64,000 nt of DNA from Vicia villosa (taxonomy: Eukaryota > Streptophyta > Magnoliopsida > Fabales > Fabaceae), in NCBI RefSeq assembly GCF_029867415.1, contig NC_081180.1, positions 21,104,808-21,168,807 of the forward strand. Reading direction: 5' to 3'. Under the pieces are notes generated by a model that saw nothing but the letters and a program-made list of their open reading frames with translations, did no database searches and was not told the DNA's origin. The translations under genes and the position numbers were made by a program. Below are positions 25,333 to 38,156 of this stretch, one piece after another; position 1 is the first letter of the stretch, and each line of letters begins with the position of its first letter.

Positions 25333-27060
25333 AGTGTAAAGAAGGAGAAAACTATAGATTGACTACTTCAAGGAGGCATGATTTGTACAAAAGATCAGGT
25401 ACTCAACATGGTTGGCCAACATGGAGATGACGCTGATGTTAAAGACCCCTAGTTGAAGGAAATTGTGCTGATGACCTAAGAGAAATTCTCACATTTGTAA
25501 GAAGATACAATATGCTCTTAAACCCAAACAAGTGCCTTTTTGGAGTACAAATTGGTACGTTATTAGGGAACATGCTTACTAGGAGGGGAATCGAGGCGAA
25601 CCCAAATAAATTCCAAGCGATCATCAATATGAGGAGTCTAACTTCCATAAAAGAGTTTCAACAAGTAACTAGGTGAATCTTCACATTATTGCGGTTCTTC
25701 TCGTGTTCGGTTGACAAGTCTATTCATTTATTTTACAACAGTAAGAAAATTGAAGAGATTCCAATGGACTGGAATGCGAAAAGGCGTTTTAGGAGCTAAA
25801 GTATTTCCTAGCGGCCTCACATGTGTAGACTTTCCCCAAGAAGGAAATTCCCTTCTATTTGTACATGTTAGCCATTGATACCACAATAAGATCAACCCTG
25901 GCTCAAGAGGAAAACATATGAGAGAAGCTAATTTACCTCATTAACAAGGTCCTTAAGGGGGGTTGGGCTACATTATCAGAAGATAGAGCGACTCGCCTAG
26001 GCGGTCATTATAAAGAATAAGAAATTATAACCTTACTTCTAGAGGCGTCACATCATAATATAACCCATCCATTCCATTCGTCAAATATTGAAGAAACAGA
26101 AGCTGACAGGTAGGATGGTATCATGACCCGCCCAACTCTTTGAATATTACATAACTTTTGTACCAAAGCAACACCAAGTCCCATGCCCTACTTGATTTCA
26201 TGGTAGAATTCATCCCACTAGTGGAAGATGAGGTCTTCTACCAAATGATATTGCATTCAATAACTTCATCCATATCCCCTCCGAGATGTTGCATTTAATA
26301 ACTTCATCTTGACCCTTCTACCAATGGAGATTGAACCGTTCTTGCTGGCCCCGAGCTAGGTCAAGTTTCTATAGTAGGGTGGACTACTTACCTAAATGGG
26401 TAGAGGTAGAGACAATAGAAAAAATAACATTAGAACGAGTACGACGTTTTTATTGGAGGAACACTATTTGCATGTTCGACTTACCAAGGACTATTCTCTC
26501 TAACAATGTGACACAACTCACCAACTCATTTACGGTCGATTTTTGTCAACAACTAGGAATATAGACAAAGTTTATTTTGGTCTAGCACCCTTAGACGAAT
26601 GGTCAGGAGGAATCATCCAACAAAATCATACCCTCCGAGATGAGAAATAAGCACGGGGATGCAAAGGAACTCTGGGTCGAGCTTCTTCACAAAATATTAT
26701 GGTCATATCACATAATCCTACATTCATCAACCAACGAGACCTTTTTCATAATGGTGTATGGTTCAAATACAATGCTCCCAGTTGAAATTAACACGTCCAC
26801 ATGGCGACGAGATCACTCTAAGTTTAATGACAAAAGAAATTGGCCAAGTTAAGAAGTTTTCATCAACCTGATAGAATATGTCAGAGAAATGGCTCAGATT
26901 CAGGGAATTGTGGCAATGCAAAGAGCGTGAAGAAGATATAATTCCAAGGTGAAACCTTGAATAATGGAAGAAGGTGACCTGATATTAAAATAGGTAGGGG
27001 TGCCGATCATGAAGGGAAAGGTGCTCCCTAACTAGGAGAGACCTTTCCGAGTATGACAAA
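25333..27060 (+). pseudogene. Right part of the old Ty3/gypsy element (RT, RNase H, integrase)
   Basis: Heavily mutated polyprotein with stops and shifts, continuing from 12351. Near 25500-25660 is an RT thumb-like stretch (LNPNKCLFGVQ..LLGNMLTRRGIEANP). Near 25850-25970 is an RNase H-like stretch (FYLYMLAIDTT to AQEE). At 26331-26564 is the integrase core (VDYLPKWVEVE, then PRTILSNN where the core Asp of the usual SDNG is Asn). At 26640-26852 is the integrase C-terminal region (LWSYH, ETFF..VYGS). Clearly non-functional. AGTGT at 25333-25337 is the second copy of the target duplication. Confidence 0.8.
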
Positions 27061-27084
27061 AACTATCCCAAAGCATACAACTTA

Positions 27085-27388
27085 GTCTATGTTTGGATAT
27101 ATTAAAATGAACAGAGCAGAATGGAGTAGAGCGGAACATAGCGAAACAAAATGGAATATATATGTCATTCTATTGTTTGGGTATTTCATGACGAAATAGA
27201 AATATTTTGTCATTTCGCCCAAATCAAAGGGTATAATAAAATGATGGAAAGTGAAGAAAAGAGATAGAAATATATTCCATCCGGTTCTGCTCATTCTATT
27301 ATTTTTTAATCAATCCAAAAAGTAAAACATAAATTTATACTATTTCATTCAATTCCATTCCAATCACTTCATCAATTCAATTACACCC
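27085..27388. repeat. PIF/Harbinger-like MITE, degenerate
   Basis: Begins GTCTATGTTTGG after TTA (27082-27084) and ends ..ACACCC before TTA (27389-27391). The interior is rich in GGAATGG-like runs, mirrored as CCATTCC near the right end. The TTA duplication suggests PIF/Harbinger, but the outer ends match poorly. Confidence 0.4.
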
Positions 27389-27391
27389 TTA

Positions 27392-28145
27392 GAGCGTGTT
27401 TGGATGAGGTAATTGAAAATTTTAAAGGAATTTAAAATTCAAAGCAATTTAAATGATTCAATTGAAAACCATTCATTTTAAAATTATTTTGTTTGGATGA
27501 AGTATTAAGAAAATTCATTGTTAGAATTTTGGGGTCATTTTTTTATAAAATTCAAATATTTTGGACCAAATAAAAAAATTGAAAAGTAGGGACCAATGTG
27601 CAATTTTTAAAAATTTGAAGGACCAGTAAAATTTTAAAATTATTAAGGACCAATTTACAATTTTTTGAAAATTTTTGAGGTCAAATTTGTAATTTTGGAA
27701 AATATGAGGACCAATTTGCAAAATTTGAAGAAATAATAATAACAAATACATTATATGTCGTATGAGAGGAATTTCAAATTCTTTAGTTTTTGGTGTCATT
27801 TCAAAATAATTAAATTTAACTTAGATAAAATACTCCATAAATTTTCATCATTTTAACAATTTTTCATTTTTGTATCCAAACAAATTTTGTGCAAATCATT
27901 TTAAATTCCCTCAAAATATTACATTACCTCATTAAAATGTTTTAAATGTTTTAAATTACCTCATTTTAAATTCCCTCAAAATATTACATTACACAAATTT
28001 TGTGCAAATCAATTTAAAATGTTTTAAATTCCCTCAAAATATTACATTACCTCATTACAATTTTTCATGTTTTATCCATTTTAAATTCCCTCAAAATATT
28101 ACATTACCTCATTAAAATATTACATTTTAAATTCCCTCAAATCAT
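27392..28145. repeat. MITE-like element with tandemly amplified right end
   Basis: Starts GAGCGTGTTTGGATGAGG. The sequence GAGGTAATTGAAAATTTTAA near 27400 is mirrored by TTTTAAATTCCCTC..ATTACCTC at the right. That right-end motif (about 35-60 bp, TTTAAATTCCCTCAAAATAT then TACATTACCTCATT) recurs four to five times between 27900 and 28145. The middle has repeated GGACCAATTT blocks (27590-27720). Confidence 0.5.
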
Positions 28146-28509
28146 TTTAGAAGGAGAATAGAATTCTAGAACCTGGAATACTGTATCATATATAAAACTC
28201 ATTAAAAAAAATTCTATCCCCTCCCTATTGCATAAAGTTTATAATTGGTCTGAATAATTGTATTAAGAGGCAAAGAAAAAATTACAAAAGTCTTATAATT
28301 AGTTGGTGTATATAAAAACGTTATACACCAATAATCTCATATTAATTGCATCATTTTTTTTTTCTTCCTCTTGTCTTGACATAAAATCATAAGTTAAAAC
28401 TTAGTCTGTAATTCTTGTTTACCCAATCAAAAGTCAGTGCCAGGTAAAGTAGAAGCCTTTGTCACTTCATCTTCGCCGCCGGCTAACAAAGATTCAGTCA
28501 CAGTCCAAA
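28146..28509 (+). promoter_or_regulatory. Upstream region of methionyl-tRNA synthetase
   Basis: AT-rich 360 bp between the MITE and the start codon, presumably core promoter and 5' leader. A CT-rich stretch (TTTTTTTCTTCCTCTTG) lies near 28355. No clear TATA box chosen. Confidence 0.4.
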
Positions 28510-31500
28510 ATGACAGAAGATCGGAAATCGCCGAAACTTCCGGTAGAAGGAAAACGCAACATCCTCATCACCAGCGCTTTGCCCTACGTCAACAACGTCC
28601 CTCATCTCGGCAACATCATTGGATGTCAGTAACTTCCCATTGATTCATTTGCATATCACAATTCGATTCAAATTCGTTCGTTCATTTCTCCGATTGAAAC
28701 AATTTGTTCATTTCTCGTTTGATTTTGACCAGGCGTGTTGAGTGCCGATGTGTTTGCTCGTTACTGCCGGCTTAGGGGTTACAATGTTATTTACATGTGT
28801 GGTACTGATGAGTATGGGACTGCCACTGAAACTAAAGCCTTGGAAGAGAATTGTTCTCCCAAAGAAATTTGTGACAAGTATAATTTCATTTTTTTACTCT
28901 TGAGTTTTCTTGTTTCGATTATAATTTTATCTATCTTGCATATGTTTCCTTGCTTATTGTAAATTTCAAGTTATATCTTGTTCACCATTTGGGTCTCTTT
29001 GGATAAACAACTTAATAAGAAATTATAGTGGAAGTGTGTAAGTGCTTATGTATAAGCCGTTGACCTTGTTTAGCAAGACCAGTGTTTGAGCTTATATTAT
29101 ATCATATAGCTAGAAATGACAATAATAGAGAGTGTTGGGGGTAATACCATTAGTAAATAAAGATGGTGGAAAATAGACTTAGGTGGTTTGGTCATGTAGA
29201 GAAAAGGATGGTAGATTCTGTGGTATGGAGATGAGTCAAACAACTAGAAGTAGAGGAAGACCTAGAAAAACTATAAGAGAAATTATCAAGAAAAATCTCG
29301 AAATTAATGATATGGATATAAGCATGACTCTGAATAGAACATTATGGCAGAAGTTATCCATGTAGCTGACTCCACATAGTGGAATAAGGCTTGGTTATTG
29401 TATATCAGATAACTAGCTTATATAACCAAAATAGTCTTGTTTGATAATTGCGGTCCGCCCCTAAGTCACCTAATTGCGGCATTTGACTTGCCTTAATTGC
29501 AGCCTCCAACACCTTTATGTGTTGGGTTTATAAGTGGGGGACAATCCTTACCTTATAAGTCGGTTTTGTAGGGATGACTTAGGCCCAACCCAAATTATGA
29601 GAGATATCATTTTTTTGTAACAAACTTATAGCGTTTTCTGATATGCTACTTCTTCAAGTAACGTATCATTTTTATCTCAATTTTACGCTTGTTATCTTAA
29701 TTGGGAGAAAATTAAACATTAATTAAAAATATTTTTTATGCCATTTTATATTACATTATCATTCAGTTCAACCTCTGATTTCATCAAACAATACAAATTC
29801 AATCAACTAGCTTATCCGCTACTGCTATCAATTTTTTTACCAAACAGGGCCAAAATAATCTCAAACAGTTTTCATGGAAATAAGCTGAAAATTAGTTATG
29901 ATCACATATCATCATAAGTTATTTGTATATATGTTTTTCCAAACAGTTTAATGAATGTTTATGTTGGTAACTAAACTCAAATAAACCAATCCAATCCAAT
30001 CCAACCGTACCTTTATTTATCTTCCGGTGTTTAATGGCTCAGAGTATAGTCATTGTTGCTTCACATCACTAGCCCCTAATCATTGGCAATATTGTCTCAA
30101 GGGATTGCGAGTCTATATTTCATTATGTGGCTTTAACATTGATGTGGATTAGATTTATTAATATTAGATATTTCTGTACTTTTAATTGTGTTTTTGATCC
30201 AAGGATTTTACACTTATGTGTCCTTTGGTAACTCTTCTGTGCTTAGATATCATGCTATTCATAAGGAGGTCTACGACTGGTTCAATATAAGTTTTGATAA
30301 ATTTGGGCGAACCTCATCTCCTGAGCAAACTGAAGCTTGCCAGTCGATTTTCAAAAAGATATTTGATAACAAATGGCTGTCCGAAAGAACAGTGGAGCAG
30401 GTGTTCAGTTGTCTTTTTGTTTCTTTGATTGAAGTCTATTTGTTTTATTTATTGTTAGCATCATTTCTCTCTCCCTTTTAGATGAAAATTGAAAAGTTGT
30501 TCCCCGAGTCCAGTTTTTTGTAAGGGTCTTTATTATGCGTTACTCAAACACCTATCAAATTTCAGCTTTACTGCGATACATGCGAAAGGTTCTTAGCTGA
30601 CAGGCTAGTGGAAGGTACCTGCCCAACTCCAGGCTGCGAGTATGATTCTGCTCGAGGAGACCAATGTGACAAATGTGGAAAGCTTCTGAACCCTACAGAG
30701 TTGAAGAATCCCAGGTGCAAGGTAGTAAACCCCTCCCTAAATTTTGACTCAATGTTTTGCTAGTTAATTAACTAATTATATCTTTTCCATTCGTGGAATC
30801 ATTTCTGTGCTGTATGTTTGATTTTTCGTGGATGATCTCAGGGTATTGCAATTTTTTTTAGCTTTAATTTTCATTGCACTCTATGTTCCTTGCAGTTTTG
30901 TTTTACCTTTTCATTGGGTATCATTCTCTTGCTCTTCTTTTTGATACTGTGTTTAAATCACAGTTTTTGAAGTACTCATGTTTATTTAGTTGTTTGGGAG
31001 TTTAAACAAGGATTTTAATATGAGATCATTTGGCATCTGTTACAGGTTTGTAAAAGTAGTCCCCGCCTTCGTGATACAGACCACCTATTTCTTGAGCTCC
31101 CTCTGCTGAAAGATAAGTTGGAACAATACATCAACAAGATGTCCGTGGACGGATCATGGAGTCAGAATGCTATTCAAATAACAAATGCATGGCTCAGAAA
31201 TGGATTAGAGCGACGTTGTATTACCCGAGATCTGAAGTGGGGGGTTCCTGTTCCACATGAAAAATACAGTAACAAGGTTAGCTTTTCCATTGGGTCTTTC
31301 AAAATGTAAATTGTTTTCTCATTCAATAATTTTATAAATTATTTTCTTTAAATGGGAAGGTTTTCTATGTTTGGTTTGATGCACCTATTGGATATATATC
31401 AATCACGGCATGCTACACACCTGAGTGGGAGAAATGGTGGAAAAACCCAGAGAATGTGGAGTTGTTTCAGTTTATGGGAAAGGACAATGTGCCATTCCAC

Positions 31501-34500
31501 ACTGTAAGTTATCATCTTTATGCAATTTGAGAACTTCATAGTTATCATGTGCAGTGTTGTCAAATAGTGGCATTATAGCTTGGTGGATTTTGATGAAAAT
31601 TGCTCTTGCCACTTATGAAAATATCATTCTGCTTGTTTTGCTGTAGTTTTTGTTATGTCAGTACCATTGTGGGTTGTGTGTTTGTGGTAACAAAGTGGAC
31701 ATTATTTCTGCTCAAAACAGCCAAATATTTTGATAACCAACAACTATTTGACTCTTTTCATAAACGTTCAACATCCCACCATTAAATTCAATGTTTCATC
31801 TGAGTCAAATTAGAATTGGAATAATTTTTCTTGCACGTCTGGAGTTTATTTAATTGGGAAGCTCTTTCTGCTTGCCACATTGTTGAGTGCTTTTTGGATT
31901 AGTTTTTGTGGTAAAGTAGCTTTTTTGTGCAGCTTCATTAGATAGCTTAGAAAAATATATTCCCCCCTAAAAAAGCTTTTCCAAATATGTTAAGTATGCT
32001 ATAAATCCTGATCAACGCGTGTCCATCCTATGCTCTAACTCTTGCCTCTTAGTACTGAATTTGGCACCTGTTGCTTTGCCCTTTTATATTGCCAATGGAT
32101 CTCTTCATTGTTTGGAATCTTGGTGTAGCATCTATTTGCTCAATGATGTTTTAAAACAGATGCAACTAGAACTAGCTCTTACCTCTTCAGTGTTTGGAAT
32201 CTTGGCTGTAGCAGCTATTTGCTCAATGAAGTTTTTTAACAAAAGTGACTTGAACAAGTTTTTCTTTGCTTGATAGACTGGGTTGTCTTATATGGATAAT
32301 GGGGAAATAGTCATTTGGTTAATGGAATTTATTCTTCAGGTAATTTTTCCATCTACCCTACTCGGAACCGGTGAAAATTGGACTTTAATGAAGACTATTA
32401 GTGTTACTGAATACTTGAAGTATGAATCAGGTTAGTAATCTGTTTGGCAATCGGTGAACAATGTATATTGACAGATAGCTGAAGGTTCATTTTGTTTAAG
32501 AAAATATTTGATGTTTTAATTTCTTATTTTCGCTATTAATTTCAAAATGACCAACTTATTTTTGTTTTTAGTATTAAAACTATCATCTTGTTTTCACTTT
32601 GTTTCCTGTTTCGTAAGACTTGTACAAAAAATAGTGGAAACAGTTATTTTTTCCCACCAATTTCTATACAAATATTGGATAAAAGAAGCAAGGTGAAAGT
32701 AAAAGGGGCAGTTTTTTAATAAAAAATGAAAGCAAAACATTTTCTGCAACCAAACATGCCCAACATTGAATAAGTTAGATGTTTGTGATTTGATCATTTT
32801 AAGTAACAATTTACTTATGGTTTCTAGGGAAGTTTTCTAAGAGCAATGGCATCGGAGTATTCGGTAACGATGCGAAAGATACTAATATTCCAGTTGAAGT
32901 ATGGAGATATTACTTGCTCACAAATAGGCCTGAGGTTAATCCATTTCAAGCATATCTTATTTTATACAGATCTTGAAGATAAACAATATTCTTTTTCTCT
33001 CCTGTCATTTAGTATATTGAATGTGTTTATGCATTTGTAGGTATCAGATACGGACTTTACATGGCCTGACTTGCAAGCAAAATTAAATAGTGAGTTGCTG
33101 AACAATTTAGGAAACTTCATCAACCGAGTTTTGAGTTTCATTGCCAAACCTGAAGGTTGGTTAAGCTCTTTTGTAATTTTTTTCTTGATATCTCTGCTGA
33201 TTAGTTGCTACAGATATTTAAGAATTTCATACGTGAAAGACTATGATTATGAGTATGTTTCATGGACCTATTGGAAAATGATTGTACTTATCATAGTATT
33301 TGGGAAGCCAGAAGATCTAATATCTATTCCTTTCTTCATTGTTGCCACTATTTATTGAAGTTGATTTTTTGCTACTTCTCATTTAAGTTACATATTTTGT
33401 CTTGTAAAGGTCAAGGATATAATTCCATTATTCCCACTGTTCCTGATGATGTAAGCGGTGACTCCCATGATCTAACTAAAAAATTGGCCGATAAAGTTTC
33501 TGCATATTTGGATCAATACATAGAAGCAATGGAGAAGGTTGATAATTCCCCCTTTCAATTAGCATGATATTTTTGAAATGTTTTTCATAACAAAGCAGAG
33601 AAATCTATTTGGTGATGTTAATTTAAAAACAATTTTAATTTTTAAAGGTGATAAAACAAAAAAACTTGCTTGCTTGGTAAATTTATTTTGAGAACTTTAT
33701 GAAATTGGAGAGAGCACCATGCAGTGATAGTGGCGGCGAAGGGTGCCAGATGGCTGAGGCCACGGAGGGTTCCAGGCGACGATGGCAATGGAGGGTGTCA
33801 AACTGCAACATGTATAGCAGTGGTGGTTTGCAGTAGCGTAGGATATAAGGCTATAAGAATATTAAAGAGTGTTCTGTTGCACTAACAACGACTAAAGGTG
33901 ACTGGTGTCGACAGCAGCTGTGGTAGGTGCTGGAGTGGTGGTTTGCAGTAGCGTAGGATATAAGGCTATACGAATATTAGAGGGTGTTCTGTTGCACTAA
34001 CGACGACTAAAGGTGCCTGGTGTCGGCAGCAGCTGTGGTAGGTGCTGGATGGCAATGGTGGAAAATGTCAGCAGTGACCATGGAGTGTACCAGGTGGCAA
34101 TGATGGCGGTGGTGGTAAATGGTGTCAGGTGGAGGTGGCAATAACCAAGGAAAAGAAAGAAAATAAAAAACAAAAACAACTCTAGGATCTTATTTATAGA
34201 TAGAAAACAAGAATAAGTTTTGTGAAAATAAACCACTTGAAATAAGCTTTTTTTTATATATATCATATATGTAAAAAATAAAACAAATTAAAAGTCTTTT
34301 TTACTTCTAATCGGCTTATTACCACAATCTGATGATATTTCTTCTATGAAGGTTAAACTAAAGCAAGGATTAAAAATTGCAATGAGCATATCCGGTGAGG
34401 GGAATGCATATTTGCAGGTAACTTTGGAATTGCTACATTCTCTATTTCTGTTTCCATCCCAACCCAAATATTCATTCAAACAATTTTGATGTTGATGTTA

Positions 34501-37500
34501 ACTGGCTTGGTAAACTGCTTCTTAAGCTCTTTTGCAATTTACTTTGTAGGAAACTGCATTTTGGCGTCTTTACAAGGAAAACCAACCTCTCTGCTCCCTT
34601 GTCATGAAAACTGCTGCTGGGATTGCATATCTTCTTGCTTGTTTACTGGAACCTTTTATGCCATCTTTCACCCTTGAGGTAAAATAACCTATGAAGCATG
34701 GACAACTCTTGGGTTAGGCGTGTTGCGGTGTCTGACGCACGTCCTTGTCCGACATTTGTACGGCACATGTTGAAAAACTCACACAGTTGTTGCAAAAATG
34801 ATTTTTTTTTCTTTGTCGACATTCTTTTAATCGGTGTCCGACATCCATATGATACTCATATGACACGTGTCGTGTCAGGTGTCTGTGTTGGAGTTTGTGC
34901 TTCATAGAAAATAACTTCCCTGTACATTTGTGCTCCTCATTTGTTGATATTTTGGTTACTCATTCCAAGTTATTGTTGGTACTTCTCTGTTTTCTCTCTC
35001 TGAAGGTATTCAAGCAGCTCAATTTGTCTGTGGAGACTCATCTTTCACTTTCCGATGATAAAGATGTTGATAGAGTAAGAAGACCTTGGGATATCCTAAG
35101 TGCTGGTCATAAAATTGGAACACCCAAGCCATTATTCAAGGAGCTGGTATGTGGACTGCTCTCTGAAATTACTATGGATTTAAATTTGCTTTCGTTTTTG
35201 AGTCACTGATGTATTCAAAATCCTTGATCAGAAAGATGAAGAACTGGAATTCTACAAGAATAAGTTTGCAGGAAGTCAAGCTGATAGGGTTGTACGCGCA
35301 GAGGCTGAAAATGTTGCTGAGCAATTGAAGAAAACAAAAGTTTCAGGTGTTTTACTCCATCCATTTCTAATTAGAATGTTGAATATTGGATGGACAGTAT
35401 AAACAGATGATGATGTATTATCATATTATTTTCTTAAAAACATGAACTTGAAGAAGAAAAAGCGGAAAAGATATATTATAACTGTAATACTTAGGGTCTG
35501 TTTGGTTCAAATGAGGGGGAGGGGAGGGGAGGGGAGGGATTTTAATGGAGGGGAGGGAAGGGGAGGGGAGGGGAGGAGATTTTTTTAATTAGATAGGTGT
35601 TTGGTTCAAACGAGGGGAGGGGAGGGGAAGGGAGGGATTTTAATTAAAAATATGTTTGGTTCAGGAGGGGAGGGGAGGGGTTTTATTAATAATTTACATT
35701 TTTATCCTTATTATCTTATATAAGTGATACAATATGATATTTAAATGTGAAAAATGTATACATATTTTTTTGTTAGTAAAAATTCTAATATTGAGTGACT
35801 AAAAAGTTATAATTTACTACATAATGTTAAAAAATTAATTTCACTTAATTCGAATAAAATATTCAAAAACAAATTAAATTATATGTTTATAACAACTTTT
35901 AAATCTTAATGAATTATTCAACACATTATATACATAAAATAATTTATTATTAAATGTAAATGGTTTAAATGTTTTAGTAAAATAAATTAAAAAATTAAAA
36001 TAAAACATTTAAAATTTGATATAAAAGAAAATATGATATGATACATAAAAAAATTAGAAAAAAAATAAACATAAAAGAGTTATAAAAAAAATAAAAAAAA
36101 GTACAATGATTATGATTTATATTAAGAACAAATTTTTTTAAATAATTTGAAGGTGGAGAATAATTATAATAAGTTGATAGAAGCAATCGGAAAAAATCAC
36201 AGAAGAGAGCAGTAATATAAAAGAAAATAAATAATTTTGAAATATTAAAATAAAACTGAGGATATTATAGTAATTATAATAAATTTTAAAATATCAATGT
36301 TCAGATTACCTCCCCTCCCCTCCAAATCCCCCCGATTTGGGGGGACGCAAAAAGTGTGTTTTGGAGGGATTTTGCTCCCCTCCCCTCCCCTCCCCTTCCC
36401 TCATAAAATTTGAACCAAACACGTTTAATTATAAATATTCCCTCCCCTCCCCTCCCCTCCATCTACCTCGAACCAAACACACCCTTAAAGAAATCTCTAA
36501 ACCTCCCAATCCCAAATAAAATGCGACAACCTGCCTGATTCCACAATAAGTAAATGGCTTGAACAGTTGGACCTTTTATAATTCCAACTTCAATACATTT
36601 TAACCTCATTGCTTACATATTAAGATATTTAATATTTTATTTAATAATGTTATATGAAAATTAATTTGGATACCTAAGTTTGACAACTTTTTAATTTAGT
36701 TAATGCAGTTCACACCCATGGGTTGAATATGTACCACAACTCATTCATCACGGATTTTCAGGTGTTCAAACTCACATGTAGTTGGGACACCTGAAATTGT
36801 GGTTAATAAAGTTTGGTTCATTTTTGGAACTGAAATAAAGTTCAGTTGTAGGTTAGAGTAAAAAGTTGGGGAATTTAGGTGTCTCAAATGATGTAGAAAT
36901 AACAGATTTGTATTTTATTTTTTCAAGAATTCTATAATTGTAATTAATATAGTAATCATTACAGATATATTATGTTTGCTCTAGGTTACATGCTGATTGA
37001 TTAGTACTTTCAGAATTTATCATTCTTTCAAAGCTCAAAAACCTGGAAAGCATTGATGTTATGTCCCTTTTATTTTGTTATTTCCTAAACTACACTTAAG
37101 GTTATTTTTGGTTAATGTAATATGTTGTAGTTATTGCACACCTTGTTATCTTTGTATGTTTGTTGTAAGCTTAACAGCTTCAGACTTGATTATTGCAACA
37201 GATGGCAAAGGAAAGAAAAAAGCATCAGGAAAATCATCAAATGAAACCAAAAACAAGGCTGCTGCTGAACAGGATATTACCATCACCAGGCTTGATATTC
37301 GGGTTGGTCTCATTAAAAAGGCTGAAAAGCATCCTGATGCAGATTCCTTGTACGTGGAAGAGATTGATGTTGGCGAAGAACAGACAAGAACTGTTGTCAG
37401 CGGACTTGTCAAGTATATACCAGTTGAAGAAATGCAGGTTACTGTCTGGATCTGTTATCTATATTCCCTTTAAATGCAAGTTGTGAAGGTACTGTTTTAT

Positions 37501-38156
37501 CTACTGATTAATTAATAACTAATTCTAACAACTTTCTTCAGAACCGAAAGGTCTGTGTACTTTGTAACCTAAAGCCAGCAGCTATGAGGGGCATTAAATC
37601 TCAAGCAATGGTTCTTGCTGCTTCCAATGATGATCACACCAAGGTAAGGAAAAACACACAATGCTTTTTCCTGTACAATAGGGGGCGGTTGATCCATTCT
37701 AGTGAGCACTTTAAATTACACAATGACTCTGGTAGTAGTGCAGCTAATGTTATTGATTATAAAAATGTATTTCGATCACACGTGTTGGGTGTTTACGATT
37801 TTAAAGATGTAGTTTGATTTTGTTTGGAAATATCTTTTTTCTGGTTTTTTTGTTGTTGTGCTTCTGTCGTTTGTAATGCGAGAGTAATAGATATACTAAA
37901 ATTCTTATTGCTGTGAACCCTCTAGGTTGAATTGGTTGAACCACCCAGTTCTGCTCGTGTTGGAGAAAGAATTACATTCCCCGGACATGAAGGTAACCCC
38001 GATGAACTCTTAAACCCGAAGAAGAAAGTTTGGGAGACGTTGCAAGTCGATCTCCACAGTAATGAGGAGCTAGTGGCATGCTACAAAAATATCCCACTTA
38101 CCACCTCAGCTGGGGTTTGCAAGGTTTCATCAATAAGCCGTGGATCAATAAGGTAG
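28510..38156 (+). CDS. MetRS: Methionyl-tRNA synthetase, cytosolic, with EMAPII-like C-terminal domain
   Basis: Class Ia synthetase that charges tRNA-Met. Exons: 28510-28624, 28733-28877, 30247-30400, 30566-30721, 31046-31276, 31360-31503, 32340-32430, 32828-32934, 33041-33155, 33410-33537, 34352-34417, 34550-34678, 35006-35146, 35232-35346, 37202-37437, 37542-37643, 37926-38156. The total is 2,406 nt, 801 residues, close to plant homologues, and every junction keeps frame with GT-AG introns. HIGH-type motif PHLGN at residues 31-35. Zinc-binding Cys pairs (CDTC, CPTPGC, CDKCGK, CKVC) in exons 4-5. KMSKS-type loop KFSKS at 347-351, followed by Asn where Lys/Arg is usual. The anticodon-binding helical domain follows. 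A Lys-rich linker (about 613-637) then leads to an Arc1p/EMAPII OB-fold domain (about 638-801; [19 protein letters not shown]). No transit peptide, so cytosolic. Intact. Confidence 0.96.
29124..29400 (+). pseudogene. LINE (L1-type) 3' end fragment in MetRS intron 2
   Basis: Frame-shifted reading gives [13 protein letters not shown], then [20 protein letters not shown] and LNRTLWQKL. This is the conserved C-terminal stretch of plant L1-like LINE reverse transcriptases. It ends with GGAATAAGGCTTGGTTATTG, resembling LINE tails. Only about 280 bp, non-functional. Confidence 0.7.
33819..34048 (+). repeat. Tandem duplication of 115 bp in MetRS intron 10
   Basis: Two head-to-tail copies starting AGTGGTGGTTTGCAGTAGCG at 33819 and 33934 differ by a few substitutions. 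They sit in a GC-richer purine-rich block (33710-34130) unlike the rest of the intron, which may be a decayed insertion of unknown origin. Confidence 0.8.
34689..34907. mobile_element. hAT-type MITE in MetRS intron 12
   Basis: Non-autonomous DNA transposon of 219 bp with terminal inverted repeats CTATGAAGCA / TGCTTCATAG, flanked by a perfect 8-bp duplication AAAATAAC (34681-34688 and 34908-34915). An 8-bp duplication is the hAT signature. It lies ten bases after the exon 12 donor site and has no coding capacity. Confidence 0.9.
35494..36484. mobile_element. PIF/Harbinger-like non-autonomous element in MetRS intron 14
   Basis: About 990 bp with ends GGGTCTGTTTGGTTC and, on the other strand, GGGTGTGTTTGGTTC, flanked by TTA on both sides (35491-35493, 36485-36487). 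Both ends hold long arrays of GGGGA repeats (C-rich at the right end), and the interior is extremely AT-rich with no ORF of note. It accounts for most of the 1.85-kb intron. Confidence 0.85.
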
